A DNA stretch of 6,330 nucleotides from CAZMRW01 sp964568805 (GTDB taxonomy: Bacteria; Pseudomonadota; Gammaproteobacteria; Methylococcales; Methylomonadaceae). Shown piece after piece: positions 5,459-6,330 of this stretch. How positions within the stretch are numbered: the first letter of the stretch is position 1; the number at the start of each line of letters is the position of its first letter. The notes beneath the pieces are model-generated. The model saw only the letters and a list, made by a program, of their open reading frames with translations, searched no databases and was not told the DNA's origin. The position numbers were made by a program, and so were the translations under genes. The stretch is from the NCBI GenBank assembly GCA_964568805.1, contig CAZMRW010000133.1, positions 1 to 6,330 on the forward strand, given 5' to 3'.

Positions 5459-6330
5459 ATGAAAACCGCATTATTGGCAGGTACCCATTCAGGCAGCGGC
5501 AAAACGACGTTGATGTTGGCGTTGTTACAATATTTTCGTCAAAACCGATACCGCATCATCTCATTCAAGGCCGGCCCTGACTTCCTGGACCCCTTGTGGC
5601 ATCAAGCGGTCACCGGAAAGCCTTCATACAACCTGGATACCCGCATGATGGGGGCAGATGCCTGCCGTCTGCAACTGCACCAACAAAGCCAGCAGGCTGA
5701 ATTTGCCCTGATCGAGGGCGTCATGGGCTTGTTTGATGGTTATTCCGGCGTCGGCGGTGAAGGCTCCAGTGTTGATTTGGCCCGCGTTCTGGAGTGCCCA
5801 GTCATTTTGGTCGTCGATGCGGGAGGCATCAGCGGCACAATCGCTGCTGTGGTGACCGGCTTTTGCCATCACGCCGAACAAAAGCATGTCCGCATCACAG
5901 GGATTATCGTCAACAAGGTGGCTAGCGAATACCACGCCGAATTATTAAAACAGGCATTGGAAGAGTATAACCTGCCGCCATTGCTGGCCTGGATGGAACG
6001 GAGCGATAAGGTGCTCAAAGAACGTCATTTGGGTTTAAAGATGCCGGATGAAACCATAATCCCGGACTATTCAACCGTCCTGCATGTCAGTCATGAGGCG
6101 TTGATGCAGGCATTCTCGGACATCGAACCTGGTGCCAAGGCCATGCCGCATCAATCTTATTTGCAGGGCAAGACCATCGCCATAGCCAAAGACAACGCCT
6201 GCTGTTTTATTTATCCGGCGAATCTGGATTGGTTATCGAGCCAGGGGGCAAGACTGGTCTATTTCTCGCCCGTGGCCGGCGAGCCGGTGCCACCAGGGAC
6301 CGATGCCATCTGGTTGCCCGGCGGCTACCC
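5459..6330 (+). CDS. cobB: Cobyrinate a,c-diamide synthase (CobB/CbiA), N-terminal part
   Basis: The first 290 residues of a protein normally about 450 long, cut by the window's right edge. The enzyme amidates the a and c side chains of (hydrogeno)cobyrinate using glutamine and ATP, in the cytoplasm. The N-terminal P-loop domain shows GTHSGSGKTTL (8-18), FKAGPDFLDP (36-45), where Asp41 and nearby residues should bind nucleotide and metal, and EGVMGLFDG (86-94). ERHLGL (188-193) is also characteristic. The glutaminase domain starts near 239 with AIAKDNACCFIY (241-252) and LPGGY (286-290). The catalytic cysteine lies beyond the edge and cannot be checked. The ATG at 5459 is chosen because it places the P-loop at the usual distance from the N-terminus. 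AAGG at 5446-5449 is a modest Shine-Dalgarno. A CobQ or CbiP identity is less likely, since the short N-terminus and GLFDG fit CobB/CbiA. The gene is divergent from the riboswitch operon. Confidence 0.95.
   Translation, partial: MKTALLAGTHSGSGKTTLMLALLQYFRQNRYRIISFKAGPDFLDPLWHQAVTGKPSYNLDTRMMGADACRLQLHQQSQQAEFALIEGVMGLFDGYSGVGGEGSSVDLARVLECPVILVVDAGGISGTIAAVVTGFCHHAEQKHVRITGIIVNKVASEYHAELLKQALEEYNLPPLLAWMERSDKVLKERHLGLKMPDETIIPDYSTVLHVSHEALMQAFSDIEPGAKAMPHQSYLQGKTIAIAKDNACCFIYPANLDWLSSQGARLVYFSPVAGEPVPPGTDAIWLPGGY

Noticed and set aside
5440..5580. Alternative ATG frame of 46 codons overlapping the start of cobB
   Set aside because: It is out of frame with the clear P-loop ATPase and has no recognisable content. 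A leader peptide role has no support.
5624..5935. Minus-strand frame of 103 codons inside cobB
   Set aside because: It is antisense to the conserved ATPase domain and has no independent support.

Overview
The window is a vitamin B12 (cobalamin) locus from a Gram-negative proteobacterium. The type II homoserine kinase, the solitary BtuM transporter and the CobB/CbiA style together suggest a gammaproteobacterium, possibly a methanotroph of the Methylococcales. That placement rests on protein flavour only and is tentative.

Layout, left to right. Positions 3-329 (+) hold the C-terminal end of a probable alpha/beta hydrolase cut by the window edge. Positions 457-579 (+) encode a 40-residue predicted lipoprotein missed by ordinary length cut-offs. 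It ends one base from the end of the next gene on the other strand. From 581 to 4962 five genes lie on the minus strand with gaps of at most 57 bases and one ATGA overlap. In order of transcription they are btuM, a BtuF-like corrinoid-binding protein without a signal peptide, cobD (threonine-phosphate decarboxylase), cbiB (adenosylcobinamide-phosphate synthase) and a homoserine kinase of the ThrB type II family. Upstream of btuM, still on the minus strand, are a good sigma70-like promoter (5279-5306), a cobalamin riboswitch (about 5084-5268) and a roughly 100-base leader. Divergent from these, positions 5459-6330 (+) encode the first 290 residues of cobyrinate a,c-diamide synthase (CobB/CbiA), which runs off the right edge.

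How it fits together. CobB/CbiA amidates the corrin ring. CobD makes aminopropanol phosphate from L-threonine phosphate. CbiB attaches this linker to the corrinoid. BtuM and the BtuF-like protein probably import and handle ready-made corrinoid. The riboswitch should shut the minus-strand operon when B12 is plentiful. The kinase at the end of the operon is the most interesting member. It may simply be thrB, but its place beside cobD raises the possibility that it supplies L-threonine phosphate. The other notable point is the pairing of BtuM with a BtuF-like protein that appears to be cytoplasmic. No mobile element, CRISPR array, tRNA or rRNA was seen.
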